DNA of 64,000 nt from an uncultured Mycoplasma sp. (GTDB lineage Bacteria > Bacillota_I > Bacilli_A > RF39 > UBA660). The DNA lies in the NCBI GenBank assembly GCA_902493595.1, contig CABUPU010000001.1, positions 1 through 64,000 on the forward strand, read 5' to 3'. The notes under the pieces were generated by a model, which worked only from the letters and a program-made list of their open reading frames with translations, was not told the DNA's origin and searched no databases. Both the position numbers and the translations under genes were made by a program. Position 1 is the first letter of the stretch. Each line of letters begins with the position of its first letter. This document shows, piece after piece, positions 26,273-35,965 of the stretch.

Positions 26273-28066
26273 AAATTTCTTTCTAAGTTCTGTATTTAAA
26301 ATTTTCTTTCTCATTCTTAAATGATGAGGAGTAATTTCAACAAGTTCATCTTGATTAATAAAGTCAAGTGCCGCCTCTAAAGTAAATATTCTAGGCCTTT
26401 TTAGAACTACAGTTTTATCTGCATAAGCACTTCTTGTGTTTGTAAGTTCTTTTCCTTTAACAACGTTTACAGCTAGGTCAACATCTTTATTACATTCACC
26501 AACAATCATACCTTCATAAACTTCTTCATTTGGTTCAACAAACATTGTACCACGGTCCTCAAGGCCACCAAGAGAATAAGCAGTTGCTTTTCCTTCTTCA
26601 CTAGCAACAAGAACTCCAAGTTTTCTTTCACCTATATTTATATTTTCAACAGGTTTAAATTCAGTAAATGTATGGTTCATTATACCATAACCTTTAGTTA
26701 AAGTCATAAAGTTTGTAGGAAAACCAATAAGTCCACGTGATGGAATTTCATAATTAATTCTAATTAAGTTTCCTAAATGTGTCATATTTCCCATTATGGC
26801 GCCTCTTTGAGATAGTTCTTCGAAAACGCCACCCATATATTCATCAGTTATTTCAATTTGTAAGTCTTCATAAGGTTCACATTTTACACCATTAATTTCT
26901 TTAATAATAACTTTTGGTTTAGAAACCTCAAGTTCGAAACCTTCACGGCGCATATTTTCAATTAAGATAGATAAGTGTAGTTCTCCACGGCCTAATACCA
27001 TAAAGTTTTCACTATCAATTTGTTCAACTTTTAAACTTACATCTCTTTGTGTTTCTTTGAATAACCTTTCACCAATTTTTCTTGATGTTAAGATTTTACC
27101 ATCTTTTCCCGAAAATGGAGAAGTATTAACTCCAAAAGTCATTTGAAGTGTTGGTTCATCAATATGAAGTATTGGTAGGGCATTATGATTACCAACTTCA
27201 GTTAAAGTTTCGCCAACTGAAATGTCTTCGAGACCCGCAACAGCTACTATATCTCCGACTGTGGCACTTTCAATTTCTATTCTTTTTAATCCAACATAAC
27301 CAAATAATTTTTGAACTCTAAAGCTTTTTTCAGTACCATCAAGTCTTATACAGTTAACCATTTGACCAACCTTAATTTTACCATTAAATACTTTACCAAC
27401 ACCAATTCTTCCTACATAATCATTGTAGTCAAGTAAAGCTGGTTGAAATTGAAGTGGAGCATTTTCATCTCCAGTAGGTTCTGGTATTTCAGAAACAATT
27501 AAATCCATAAGTGGTTTGAAACCTTTTTCTTGATCAGAAGGGTTATTTGAAAGAGAACTTGTTCCATTAGCGGCACTTGTATAAACTGTTTTAAATTCAA
27601 TTTGTTCATCAGTAGCACCAAGTTCAATAAATAATTCAAGTACTTCATCAACTACAGAGGTAACTCTTTGAGTTGGTTTATCAACTTTATTAATAACAAC
27701 AATTGGTTTACAACCGGCCTCTAAAGCCTTTTTTAAAACAAATCTTGTCTGAGGCATAGGTCCTTCATAAGCATCGACTACTAAAAGGACTCCATCAACC
27801 ATTTTCATAATTCTTTCAACTTCACCACCAAAGTCAGCATGACCTGGAGTATCAAGAATATTAATCTTATAACCATCATAGTCAACGGAAGTAGTTTTAG
27901 CAAGTATTGTTATACCTCTTTCTTTCTCAATATCATTTGTATCCATACTTAAATTACTAATATCTTCATTTTCTCTAAATGTATGAGTATACTTAATAAT
28001 TTCATCTACTAATGTAGTTTTACCATGGTCTACGTGTGCAATAATTGCAACATTTCTTTTTTTCAT
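26258..28066 (-). CDS. typA: Ribosome-associated GTPase TypA/BipA
   Basis: 602 aa, usual family length. G1 AHVDHGKTT, switch I ERGITILAKTTS, G3 DTPGHADF, G4 NKVDK. Downstream are the EF-G-like domain II, domains III and V, and the TypA-specific C-terminal domain (for example NTRSAYADKTVVLKRPR). It binds the ribosome and helps 50S assembly and stress or low-temperature growth. It is transcribed alone on the minus strand, with aaaggtg before its ATG. Confidence 0.97.
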   Translation of the reverse strand: MKKRNVAIIAHVDHGKTTLVDEIIKYTHTFRENEDISNLSMDTNDIEKERGITILAKTTSVDYDGYKINILDTPGHADFGGEVERIMKMVDGVLLVVDAYEGPMPQTRFVLKKALEAGCKPIVVINKVDKPTQRVTSVVDEVLELFIELGATDEQIEFKTVYTSAANGTSSLSNNPSDQEKGFKPLMDLIVSEIPEPTGDENAPLQFQPALLDYNDYVGRIGVGKVFNGKIKVGQMVNCIRLDGTEKSFRVQKLFGYVGLKRIEIESATVGDIVAVAGLEDISVGETLTEVGNHNALPILHIDEPTLQMTFGVNTSPFSGKDGKILTSRKIGERLFKETQRDVSLKVEQIDSENFMVLGRGELHLSILIENMRREGFELEVSKPKVIIKEINGVKCEPYEDLQIEITDEYMGGVFEELSQRGAIMGNMTHLGNLIRINYEIPSRGLIGFPTNFMTLTKGYGIMNHTFTEFKPVENINIGERKLGVLVASEEGKATAYSLGGLEDRGTMFVEPNEEVYEGMIVGECNKDVDLAVNVVKGKELTNTRSAYADKTVVLKRPRIFTLEAALDFINQDELVEITPHHLRMRKKILNTELRKKFDARK

Positions 28067-28212
28067 AAATAAATCACACCTTTTTTTCTTTTGGTATTAT
28101 AGCACTAATTATTTGAAATAATCAATAGAAAGTAGTGATTTTTTATTTATAAATGCTAATTTTTGTGCTAAAATGAAATTGTTAAGAGTATTTTGTAGTA
28201 TAAGAGGTTTTT

Positions 28213-28638
28213 ATGAAAGATGTCACTAAAGAAATGATAAAGATTTTTAAATTGAAAAAATTAGGGTGTGACTTTATGGGTTATGAATTTGTCAATCCTA
28301 ATGAACTTAGTTTTCATCATTTAATTGTGGCTAGAAAAGATTCTCAAGTTTTAGGTATTGGTGATGGCTATTTATTTTGGAATGGTGCTATACTTAGACA
28401 AAAAACTTCTCATGATTATCTTCATTTAATTGAAAGAATTGATCGTGATAGGTTTAATTATATTACTTGTCAAATGATTGATGAAAACACTGCAAATATG
28501 ATTATGTATGAAAATTTAAAAAAGATTAATGATTGTTTAGAGGGATTTGAAAAAGAACACTGTGGACATTATAATAAAAAACATCCTAAAGATCCTCTTA
28601 TAAAGGAAGCTTATACACGTAGACTTATAAAAAAATAA
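28213..28638 (+). CDS. Conserved hypothetical protein with HNH-like motif
   Basis: 141 aa, soluble, basic. The block FHHLIVARKD...NGAIL...SHDYLHLIE resembles the beta-beta-alpha arrangement of HNH-type nucleases or zinc-binding folds: His pair, Asn in the middle, late His. I do not recognise a named family, and nuclease activity is not established. It may form an operon with the membrane protein 14 nt downstream. Confidence 0.55.
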   Translation: MKDVTKEMIKIFKLKKLGCDFMGYEFVNPNELSFHHLIVARKDSQVLGIGDGYLFWNGAILRQKTSHDYLHLIERIDRDRFNYITCQMIDENTANMIMYENLKKINDCLEGFEKEHCGHYNKKHPKDPLIKEAYTRRLIKK

Positions 28639-28652
28639 AAAGGAGTAATAAA

Positions 28653-30152
28653 ATGAATCAAGATAACAATAGTGATAGTTTTAAAAGTGAAAGTGATAAT
28701 TTAAATGCTACTAATGTAGAGTCACTATTTAGTAACAATAGTGAAAATACTAGTTCAAACATGCAATATACTCAAAATAATAATGCAAATGCTATTGAAA
28801 CATTAGGCAATATTAATGAAGAAAATACAAGTGTGGAAAAGGTCACAATAAAAACACAATTATCCAAATGTGGTAAAGTTATGATGTATATTATTTTAGT
28901 TTGTACATTGTTAATTGTTTTTGATAATTTGATAACATCCTCCGACTGGTATACAAATCTTTATATTTATGCTTCAATAAATAGAAATGAATTAGTAAGA
29001 ACTGCATTAAAAAATCTTAAGGAGTTAATTGAGGTAGTAAATTGGCTACTTATATTAGTTTTAACTATTATAAATGCTATTTTCTTTTTCAAGGATAAAA
29101 AAAGAAAGTATTATACTAATCAATATTCTTGGTATATTTTAGCGGGTATTTTAAATACTTTTGGTTTTACTGGATTAACACCGATTTTATATACAATTTC
29201 AACTTTAGTTTTTTCTATTACAAATATAAAAAGAAAAGATGTTAAAAATAAATCTGATAAAGTTTTAGTAGTAACTTCTTCAATAGTTTTTGTAGTGGTC
29301 ATATTTATATTTATTGCAATGCAAACAAATTTGTTTTATAAAATTAAGACAAAATATCAAGATTATCAAGATAATAAAGAGGTTCAAGTTGATGATAAGG
29401 ATAATAGCCATATCGTAACAACTTTTGATAAAATAATTAATGATTGGGGAAATGACGTTACTAAAAATAAGTCTTTTAAAATTCAAAATGTCAAATTAAG
29501 AAATGTTACGGCAGCTTTATATATAGATTATACAAATAATATGGAAAATAATAAAACTGTTTCAACTATAACAATCAAACATGGTGATAATAAATTATAT
29601 TCTTACACATCAAAAGGAAAATACTTAACATTATCATATTTAAAATTATTTGATGATCTAATAATTTATGGTGCTAATTATTGTGATGATGTTACTTCAG
29701 GAAAATGTAATAAACATCAAACATTTTCACATGTACTTGCTTTAAATAATGATAGTTTTATTACTCTTTATGATGGTTCATTGATTTTAAAAAATGGAGA
29801 AAGTGAAATTTATAATGATACCTCAGTTTTCTTAGAGGATGAAAATGTTTATGCAAAACCTTATAATGACTTTAGAGTATATGATATAAAGATTAATAAT
29901 GGTTATATATATTTTTATACTGTAGCGGAGAATTATGATGAAATTTTTAATTATGATTATTTAACATACGATAATAATTGTAATAATATGTTTTGGATTG
30001 CTGGAACATTTGATATGCAAAGAACATTTAAAACAAAGTTCATATATGATAAAAAGTATAGAATTTATAAACTTGATAGTATAGTAAAACAAAGCAGTAT
30101 AAAATATTCAGATTATTGTACCAATAAAAATGTTTTTCAAGTAAAATCGTAA
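28653..30152 (+). CDS. Multi-pass membrane protein, function unknown
   Basis: 499 aa. Residues 1-65 are polar and Asn/Ser-rich. Four hydrophobic segments follow (about 72-90, 125-148, 162-190, 206-226), then about 270 aa of non-membrane sequence with a VDDKDNSHIVTTFDKIINDWG start. No signature I recognise. Good ribosome site aaaaggag. It lies between the HNH-like gene and the lemA gene. Confidence 0.7.
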   Translation: MNQDNNSDSFKSESDNLNATNVESLFSNNSENTSSNMQYTQNNNANAIETLGNINEENTSVEKVTIKTQLSKCGKVMMYIILVCTLLIVFDNLITSSDWYTNLYIYASINRNELVRTALKNLKELIEVVNWLLILVLTIINAIFFFKDKKRKYYTNQYSWYILAGILNTFGFTGLTPILYTISTLVFSITNIKRKDVKNKSDKVLVVTSSIVFVVVIFIFIAMQTNLFYKIKTKYQDYQDNKEVQVDDKDNSHIVTTFDKIINDWGNDVTKNKSFKIQNVKLRNVTAALYIDYTNNMENNKTVSTITIKHGDNKLYSYTSKGKYLTLSYLKLFDDLIIYGANYCDDVTSGKCNKHQTFSHVLALNNDSFITLYDGSLILKNGESEIYNDTSVFLEDENVYAKPYNDFRVYDIKINNGYIYFYTVAENYDEIFNYDYLTYDNNCNNMFWIAGTFDMQRTFKTKFIYDKKYRIYKLDSIVKQSSIKYSDYCTNKNVFQVKS

Positions 30153-30203
30153 CTTGAAAATAATTGTTTTTTCTTATATAATGTTATTAGAAGGTAGGTA
30201 TAT

Positions 30204-30767
30204 ATGAAAAAAAGTTATATTATAGGTATTGTAGTGGCTATTATAGTAGTAATTGGTATATCACTAGGTAGTGGCTATAATAAAATGGTTAAAGAAAATG
30301 AAAATGTTGAAAGTGCAGCAGCACAAATTGATGTACAACTTAAAAGAAGAACTGATTTAATTCCAAATTTAGTAAATACTGTAAAAGGTTATATGACTCA
30401 TGAACAAAAAGTTATTGATAGTATTACAACTGCTCGTGAAAATTTAGTAAATGCAAGTACTGTTGAGGATAAAGCTAGTGCTAGTGAACAGCTTACTAAA
30501 GCATTAAATAACTTATATGTAATTGTGGAAAATTATCCTGATTTAAAATCAAATACTAATTTTATAAATCTACAAGATGAACTTGCAGGAACTGAAAATC
30601 GTATTGCTGTTGCTAGAAAAGATTATAATGATGCTGTTAAAGAATATAATAATCTTGTTAAAACATTTCCTAATAATTTAACTGCTTCTTTATTTAATTT
30701 CAAAGAAAAATCTTATTTTGAGGTTAATAACTCTGATAAAGAGGTTCCAAATGTATCTTTTGAATAG
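30204..30767 (+). CDS. lemA: LemA family membrane protein
   Basis: 187 aa: short N-terminus, TM helix (residues 5-22), then a helical bundle. Characteristic LemA blocks: YNKMVKENENVESAAAQIDVQLKRR and the DLIPNLVNTVKGY segment, then LQDELAGTENRIAVARKDYNDAVKEYN. Usual family length. Overlaps by 17 bp the downstream TPM-domain gene, a frequent partner of LemA. The biochemical role of LemA is unresolved. Confidence 0.95.
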   Translation: MKKSYIIGIVVAIIVVIGISLGSGYNKMVKENENVESAAAQIDVQLKRRTDLIPNLVNTVKGYMTHEQKVIDSITTARENLVNASTVEDKASASEQLTKALNNLYVIVENYPDLKSNTNFINLQDELAGTENRIAVARKDYNDAVKEYNNLVKTFPNNLTASLFNFKEKSYFEVNNSDKEVPNVSFE

Positions 30768-31626
30768 AATTAAGTTTTTAATTCTATTTCTTTTATTAAG
30801 TATTTTAAATGTAAATGCAATAGTTAGTCCAACAAAAGAGTTTTATGTTAATGATTATGCAAATATTTTGTCTTCGGAAACTGAAAAATATATTATAGAT
30901 AAAAGTAGTCAACTTGCAAATATTGATGGTACACAAATAGTTGTTGTTACAGTAAATAATTTAGAGGGTGATACAATTGAAAATTATGCAAATACATTAT
31001 TTAGAAATTTTGGTATAGGAGACAAAACTAAAAATAATGGTTTACTTCTTTTACTTGCCCTTGAAGAAAGACAATTTAGGGTTGAAGTAGGGTATGGACT
31101 CGAAGGAATTTTACCTGATGGTAAAACCGGTAGATTTCAAGATACTTATATTATTCCTTATTTAAAAAATAATAAATGGGATGAAGGTATTAAAAATGGT
31201 TATGATGCATTTTATAAAGAAATAGTTGTTCAAAATAATTTAAATTTAAACTATAATGAACCATATGCAAATGGCTATAGTGATTCTACATTTATTATAG
31301 GAATAGGTATGTTTCTTGGATTTATATTAGGCTTAATAATTCGATATATGGGATTTAGTAAAATAGCCATTTTTACAATTGTTTATTTTTTCACAAATAT
31401 TTTTATATCTCAAACTGGAATTAAAGTAATATCTGATTTATTTTCAGTTTATAATTTAATGGGTTATTTTTTTGGCTTATCAATTAATATTTTATCTGGT
31501 ATAGGTTCAAGTTCTGGCTATTATGGAGGAGGTTCATCTTTTGGTGGATCATCTGGTGGTTCATCCGGAGGTTTTTCTGGAGGAGGAGGTTCTTCAGGTG
31601 GTGGAGGATCTACACGAGGATTTTAA
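30751..31626 (+). CDS. TPM-domain (YgcG-like) membrane protein
   Basis: 291 aa from ATG 30751, preceded by aaagagg; the frame is open further upstream inside lemA. Signal peptide (about residues 1-24), then a TPM domain (VNDYANILSS...DGTQIVVVTVNNLEG...RQFRVEVGYGLEGILPDG), hydrophobic segments at about 180-245, and a Gly/Ser-rich tail ending GGGGSTRGF. Family members sit with LemA and are thought to act at the membrane, possibly in photosystem-like or protein quality roles in other lineages; function here unknown. Confidence 0.9.
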   Translation: MYLLNRIKFLILFLLLSILNVNAIVSPTKEFYVNDYANILSSETEKYIIDKSSQLANIDGTQIVVVTVNNLEGDTIENYANTLFRNFGIGDKTKNNGLLLLLALEERQFRVEVGYGLEGILPDGKTGRFQDTYIIPYLKNNKWDEGIKNGYDAFYKEIVVQNNLNLNYNEPYANGYSDSTFIIGIGMFLGFILGLIIRYMGFSKIAIFTIVYFFTNIFISQTGIKVISDLFSVYNLMGYFFGLSINILSGIGSSSGYYGGGSSFGGSSGGSSGGFSGGGGSSGGGGSTRGF

Positions 31627-31705
31627 TAAAAAACACTTGCATTTTATAAAAAAATATAGTATATTATAAATGAACACGAAAGAGTGTTTTTTTATTGGAG
31701 GAATT

Positions 31706-31951
31706 ATGACAAAAGAAAATGAAAAAACAAAAAACGTAAAAAAAGTAAATGCTATTAAGAAAAAAAATGTAAAAGCGCCTAAAGAAAGTTATTTAAAAGG
31801 CGTTAAAAAGGAAATGAAACTTGTTAAGTGGCCATCTTTTAAAGAGGTAATTAAGTATACTATTGCTACAGTTATTATGTGCCTAGTTGTATGTGGATTT
31901 TTCTTATTACTAAATTTACTTTTATCTTTAGTGAAAGGATGGATTAACTAA
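31706..31951 (+). CDS. secE: Preprotein translocase subunit SecE
   Basis: 81 aa from ATG 31706, which follows ggagg; an upstream ATG lacks a ribosome site. A basic N-terminus precedes the SecE core SYLKGVKKEMKLVKWPSFKEV and one TM helix (about 50-75). SecE clamps SecY in the translocon. It is followed directly by nusG with a one-base overlap, the usual order in Bacillota. Confidence 0.95.
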   Translation: MTKENEKTKNVKKVNAIKKKNVKAPKESYLKGVKKEMKLVKWPSFKEVIKYTIATVIMCLVVCGFFLLLNLLLSLVKGWIN

Positions 31952-32493
31952 TGGAAGAACAAAAAAAAGAATGGTATGTAGTAAATACCTATTCTGGACA
32001 TGAACTTGCAGTAAAGCAAAAACTTGAAATGCGTACTGAAAGTATGGGTATGCAAGATTATATTTTTAGAGTAATAATACCAGAAACTACTGAAGTTGAA
32101 GTAAAAGATGGTGTTAAAAAAGAAAAAGTTAAAAAAATGTTTCCAGGTTATATTTTAGTGGAAATGATAATGACTGATGAAGCGTGGTATATTGTTCGTA
32201 ATACACCAGGTGTAACAGGATTTATTGGTTCAAGCGGAAAAGGTGCAAAACCAACACCACTTCCACCTCAAGAAATTGATAGAGTTCTTGCTACTATGGG
32301 AATGAGTAGAGTAAATATTGATAATGAAATGAAAGTTGGTGACAATGTTAATATTATTGATGGCCCATTCAATGGTATGAGTGGTAAAATTGATAGTATT
32401 GATGCTGAAAACAATCGTCTTACAATTATTATTGATTTATTTGGTCAAGAAACTTCAGTTGATGTTGAAAATTATCAAGTTAGTAAATATTAA
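31951..32493 (+). CDS. nusG: Transcription termination/antitermination factor NusG
   Basis: 180 aa, normal length. The NGN domain begins EWYVVNTYSGHELAVKQKL and includes FPGYILVEM and RNTPGVTGFIGS. The KOW domain is VGDNVNIIDGPFNGMSGKI. NusG binds RNA polymerase and modulates pausing and termination. A terminator follows, so L11/L1 genes are not continued here. Confidence 0.97.
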   Translation: MEEQKKEWYVVNTYSGHELAVKQKLEMRTESMGMQDYIFRVIIPETTEVEVKDGVKKEKVKKMFPGYILVEMIMTDEAWYIVRNTPGVTGFIGSSGKGAKPTPLPPQEIDRVLATMGMSRVNIDNEMKVGDNVNIIDGPFNGMSGKIDSIDAENNRLTIIIDLFGQETSVDVENYQVSKY

Positions 32494-32523
32494 AATTAAT
32501 CTTTATAGGTTAATTTTTTTTTT
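32493..32523 (+). terminator. Terminator of secE-nusG
   Basis: 9-bp stem aaattaatc/ggttaattt (one wobble), loop tttata, then a T-run; it starts at the nusG stop codon. Confidence 0.7.
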
Positions 32524-32549
32524 ACAATAATTTTTAAATATAGTATAAT
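32521..32549 (+). promoter_or_regulatory. Promoter of VanZ-like gene
   Basis: TTTACA (32521-32526), 17 nt, TATAAT (32544-32549), 22 nt before the start codon. Confidence 0.65.
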
Positions 32550-32571
32550 ATTAATGTAGAAAGGTACTTTT

Positions 32572-33882
32572 ATGAAGAAAAATTTAATAATTGGAATAAT
32601 TTGTTATGTAATTACGGGAGTATTAACAATACTTTTTTTAGCAACATCGGTTAGTGTAAAATTAATTATGCCTGAATTTAAAAAGGTAATTGCTTTATGT
32701 GTTGCATCAATATTTGCTTACTTTGGAGGAAGATTTTTAACTAAATACCATAATTCAAAGAAGTATATGAAAGCAAGTATTTGGGTAATGTTTATTCTTT
32801 ATTTATTATTACTAATTAATTTTATAGTTTTAGGAAATAATTTTGGTAGAAATTTTGAATTTATTTTCACAGCCTCAAAAGATACAATTAAATCTTATTT
32901 TGATAACAACTTTAATATTATTCCATTTAATACAATTAAAAATTATTTAGATAATTCAGGAATTTATTTTGATATTAAGCTAGTTTGTATAAATTTATTA
33001 GGTAACTTACTATGTTTTATGCCATTTGCATTTTTCTTAAAATATTTATTTTTAAGAGAAAACAAATTTATTAACTTTTTATTAACAATTGTATTAATAG
33101 TTATTTCTTTTGAACTTATTCAGCTATTAACACTTTCTGGATCATTTGATGTTGATGATATTATACTAAATACTTTAGGAGCAATACTTTTTTACCTTTT
33201 CATTAGTTTAAAAGACATTGATAAACTACTTAGAAATATATTCTTTTTAGAAAAAAATAAAATTAATGGGAAAGATTTAGTTAAACCTATATTAGCTTTA
33301 TTTATTTTTATTCTAATAATAATTTCTATTATATTTATATTTATTAAAAAAAGTAATGATAGTAATCAAAAATGGAATGAAATTAATAATCCTTTGATTG
33401 AGTTTAGCTATGATAAGACTTGTAGTGAAAATAATATGTTTTATGAAGATGAGCTTTTTGAATATTATTTTGATTGTTATGATAAAGATAAATTTTATTT
33501 AATTATTAATAAAAAAGATAAACTTTTAATAAATGATTTTTTAGATAATTCTAAATATGTTTATGACATAGAAAAGCTAACTTGGAAGTTAAAACAAAAT
33601 AATATAGAGTACTATACTAAACATAAAAATCCTAATTATATTTTACATTTACCAAAGTTTGATGGAGATTTTGGCTATAAAGGTGTAAAAAATGATTATG
33701 TAAATATAGTTGTTAAAGGAGTAAATACTTCGATATATGATTTGGATTTAAATTTTATACCTTTAAAAGAGGGAAAAACCACTATTGATTTTAAGGTTAC
33801 AAATGATGGTAAAGTTTATACATATACATTTGATATTACTATAGATAAAGATTTAAATTTAAAATATGAATTAAAAAATTAA
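32572..33882 (+). CDS. VanZ-like membrane protein with C-terminal Ig-like domain
   Basis: 436 aa. The N-terminal half is a VanZ-type membrane domain: three TM helices, then NLLGNLLCFMPFAFFL and the acidic FDVDDIILNTLGA motif. After a last TM helix (about 240-262) comes an outer domain of about 170 aa ending PLKEGKTTIDFKVTNDG, an Ig/chagasin-like beta pattern. VanZ proteins are linked to teicoplanin resistance but their chemistry is unclear. Convergent with the ABC permease, with overlapping stop codons. Confidence 0.8.
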   Translation: MKKNLIIGIICYVITGVLTILFLATSVSVKLIMPEFKKVIALCVASIFAYFGGRFLTKYHNSKKYMKASIWVMFILYLLLLINFIVLGNNFGRNFEFIFTASKDTIKSYFDNNFNIIPFNTIKNYLDNSGIYFDIKLVCINLLGNLLCFMPFAFFLKYLFLRENKFINFLLTIVLIVISFELIQLLTLSGSFDVDDIILNTLGAILFYLFISLKDIDKLLRNIFFLEKNKINGKDLVKPILALFIFILIIISIIFIFIKKSNDSNQKWNEINNPLIEFSYDKTCSENNMFYEDELFEYYFDCYDKDKFYLIINKKDKLLINDFLDNSKYVYDIEKLTWKLKQNNIEYYTKHKNPNYILHLPKFDGDFGYKGVKNDYVNIVVKGVNTSIYDLDLNFIPLKEGKTTIDFKVTNDGKVYTYTFDITIDKDLNLKYELKN

Positions 33883-33904
33883 TCTTCACGGATTAATCTT
33901 TTTT
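33873..33904. terminator. Bidirectional terminator
   Basis: Stem attaatc/gattaat (33878-33884, 33891-33897), loop ttcacg, with an A-run on the left and a T-run on the right, so it can stop transcription from both convergent genes. Confidence 0.7.
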
Positions 33905-34670
33905 CTATTTTAGAAATAATAAAATATAATAAATAAGAAAATATTAAGAGTATAAATACCCCAGATATTACTAAATCCAAATCAAATATTTGAGATCCAT
34001 ACATAATTAAATAACCAATTCCTTTTTGACAAGAAAGAAATTCTCCAGTTATAACACCTATTAATGTTAAAGATATATTTAGTTTTAATGATGAAATAAT
34101 TGTTATGTATGATGAAGGAATGATTAGTTTAGTAAGAGTTTGAAATTTATTTGCATTAAATGTTTTAAATAATTTGATTTTTATTTTATCGGTATTTAGA
34201 AAACCATTATACATTGAAAGAGTAGTTACAATTAAATTTATTAAAAGTGCCATAATTATAATGCTTTTCATATTTGCTCCGAATATAATTAAAATTATTG
34301 GTCCTAAAGCTACTTTAGGAAGTGCATTTAAAATTACTAAAAATGGTTCAAATATTTTAGAAAAAGTAGGGTATTCATAAAAGATAATTGCAATTAATAT
34401 ACCAATTATTCCTCCAAGTAAAAATGAAATTAAAACTTCATATAGTGTTGTAAATATATGTGAAAATAAATTACCTTCGATACATAGTTTTTTAATAGTT
34501 AAATAAATTTTTGATGGACTTGAATATATAAATGAGTTAATTATACCTTTTCTAGTTAATAATTCCCATATAAATAATAAAAAAAATACAATTAAAATTC
34601 TAGTTAGTTTTATTAAAAAATTTTTTCTTTTTATAGATTTTAAATATACAGTTTGATTACTATATTTCAT
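33879..34670 (-). CDS. ABC transporter permease (NitT/TauT/SsuC type)
   Basis: 263 aa, about six TM helices. The cytoplasmic EAA loop reads LPKVALGPIILIIFGANMKS, diagnostic of BPD_transp_1 importer permeases of the SsuC/TauC class (sulfonate, nitrate, thiamine-precursor type substrates). The upstream partner ATPase is split by a mobile element, so this permease has lost its motor and may be non-functional. No substrate-binding protein gene is visible beside it. Confidence 0.88.
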   Translation of the reverse strand: MKYSNQTVYLKSIKRKNFLIKLTRILIVFFLLFIWELLTRKGIINSFIYSSPSKIYLTIKKLCIEGNLFSHIFTTLYEVLISFLLGGIIGILIAIIFYEYPTFSKIFEPFLVILNALPKVALGPIILIIFGANMKSIIIMALLINLIVTTLSMYNGFLNTDKIKIKLFKTFNANKFQTLTKLIIPSSYITIISSLKLNISLTLIGVITGEFLSCQKGIGYLIMYGSQIFDLDLVISGVFILLIFSYLLYFIISKIEKRLIRED

Positions 34671-34998
34671 CTAAATCCCTCCATATTTTATCATAATAAT
34701 CACTAAATTCTTTACATTTACGATTATTTATTGGTGTGGATTTATTTTCCATTTTAATGTCATAAATTTTTTTGACTATACTAGGTCTTTTTGAAAGAAC
34801 TATTATTTTATCACTTAAACTTATAGCTTCTGCAATGTCGTGAGTAATCATAATAACTGTTTTCTTTTCTTTTTTAATTATATTATAAACATCTTCAGAA
34901 ACGCTTAATCTTGATTGATAGTCAAGAGCGGAAAAAGGTTCATCTAAAAGAAGTATATCAGGTTTAATAGCAAGTGTCCTGATTAGAGCAACTCTTTG
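34660..34998 (-). pseudogene. C-terminal fragment of interrupted ABC ATPase
   Basis: Read on the minus strand, the fragment continues the signature as ALIRTLAIKPDILLLDEPFSALD (Walker B), then VIMITHDIAEAISLSDKIIVLSKRP and the C-terminal tail. It joins in frame to the N-terminal fragment at 39005-39422 once the 4-kb insertion is removed. It overlaps the permease gene by 11 bp, as in an intact operon. Confidence 0.9.
34989..34998. repeat. Left 10-bp direct repeat of integrated element
   Basis: caactctttg, identical to 39005-39014. The two copies bracket the insertion and represent the attachment core or target duplication in the ATPase signature codons (KQRV). Confidence 0.85.
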
Positions 34999-35026
34999 AA
35001 TGCAGTGTAGACATTTTTATTATTTA

Positions 35027-35965
35027 TTATTTATTATTTAAGAAGTTCATTACTAAATCAATTAGTATATCCTTTTCTTTGGGATTAGACTGTGCTATAA
35101 GTAGTGTAATAGCAACAAGTGTATTATTATCAATAATTTGCCTGTTTTCATTATATAAAATATTATAGAATTCTAGAAAATAAATAAATAGTGTAGCGGC
35201 TATTCTTTTATTGCCATCAATAAAGGCATGGTTTTTAGTTATTAAATATAAGAAATTTGCGGCTTTTTCTTCTATAGTAGGGTATAAGTCTTTACCATCA
35301 AAAGATTGGTATATAGTACCTATAACCTCTTTTAAACCTTCATCTCGTTCAAGGGCAAATAAGTTACTGTCACTATTAAATTTAAGTTTACTAATTACAT
35401 TTATGCAGTCTTCATAAGTAATTTTTTTATTATCTTTAGTACCACTTGGTTTAATTATTCTCTTATGGTCATAATCATCAAGTAGATTTAAAGCATTTGA
35501 ATAGTTATTTATTACTTTGATTATTTCCCTAGCTTCAGCTGCTTTTAATTCAGTATCCATTCTTCCTGCAATATCTATTAATTTAATTGTCTTTTCAAGA
35601 TATTCTAACCTCTTTTGATTAACTACATATCCTTTTAATAAATAATCTTTTAATACTTTATTTGCCCATTTTCTAAAAATAACGCCATTTTGACTTTTAA
35701 CACGATATCCAACACTAATTATCATATCTAAATTGTAATATTCTACTTGATAAGTTTTACCATCTTTTGCAGTTGTCGCAAATTTTGCGACAACTGAATT
35801 ATCTAGTTCTTCATTTAAAGCATTATTAATATGTTTGCCTATTGTTTTTATATCTCTAGCAAAAAGCATAGCTAACTGCTCACGATTTAGCCATACTGTA
35901 TCATCTTTCACATTAACTTCTAATTTTACATCTTGATTTTCAAATAATATAATTTCATTTTTCAT
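35027..35965 (-). CDS. RhuM-Fic/Doc fusion protein, toxin-like
   Basis: 312 aa. Residues 1-115 are the RhuM (BRO/KilA-related DNA-binding-like) domain: VWLNREQLAMLF, VEYYNLDMIISVGYRVKS, FRKWANKVLKDYLLKGY. Residues about 180-310 are a Fic/Doc domain with HAFIDGNKR at 246-254; the K (rather than G) matches Doc-type kinases more than AMP-transferring Fic enzymes. The start overlaps the stop of the upstream XRE gene by 4 bp, typical of toxin-antitoxin pairs. Substrate unknown; cargo of the serine-recombinase element. Confidence 0.9.
   Translation of the reverse strand: MKNEIILFENQDVKLEVNVKDDTVWLNREQLAMLFARDIKTIGKHINNALNEELDNSVVAKFATTAKDGKTYQVEYYNLDMIISVGYRVKSQNGVIFRKWANKVLKDYLLKGYVVNQKRLEYLEKTIKLIDIAGRMDTELKAAEAREIIKVINNYSNALNLLDDYDHKRIIKPSGTKDNKKITYEDCINVISKLKFNSDSNLFALERDEGLKEVIGTIYQSFDGKDLYPTIEEKAANFLYLITKNHAFIDGNKRIAATLFIYFLEFYNILYNENRQIIDNNTLVAITLLIAQSNPKEKDILIDLVMNFLNNK
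35770..35796. repeat. 27-bp palindrome inside the RhuM domain gene
   Basis: Perfect 13-bp arms (35770-35782 and 35784-35796) around a single central T, coding for SVVAKFATT. In the protein it sits about 10 residues before YYNLDMII, matching the palindrome position before DYxLSRYACYLI in the dinD-like genes. Confidence 0.9.
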
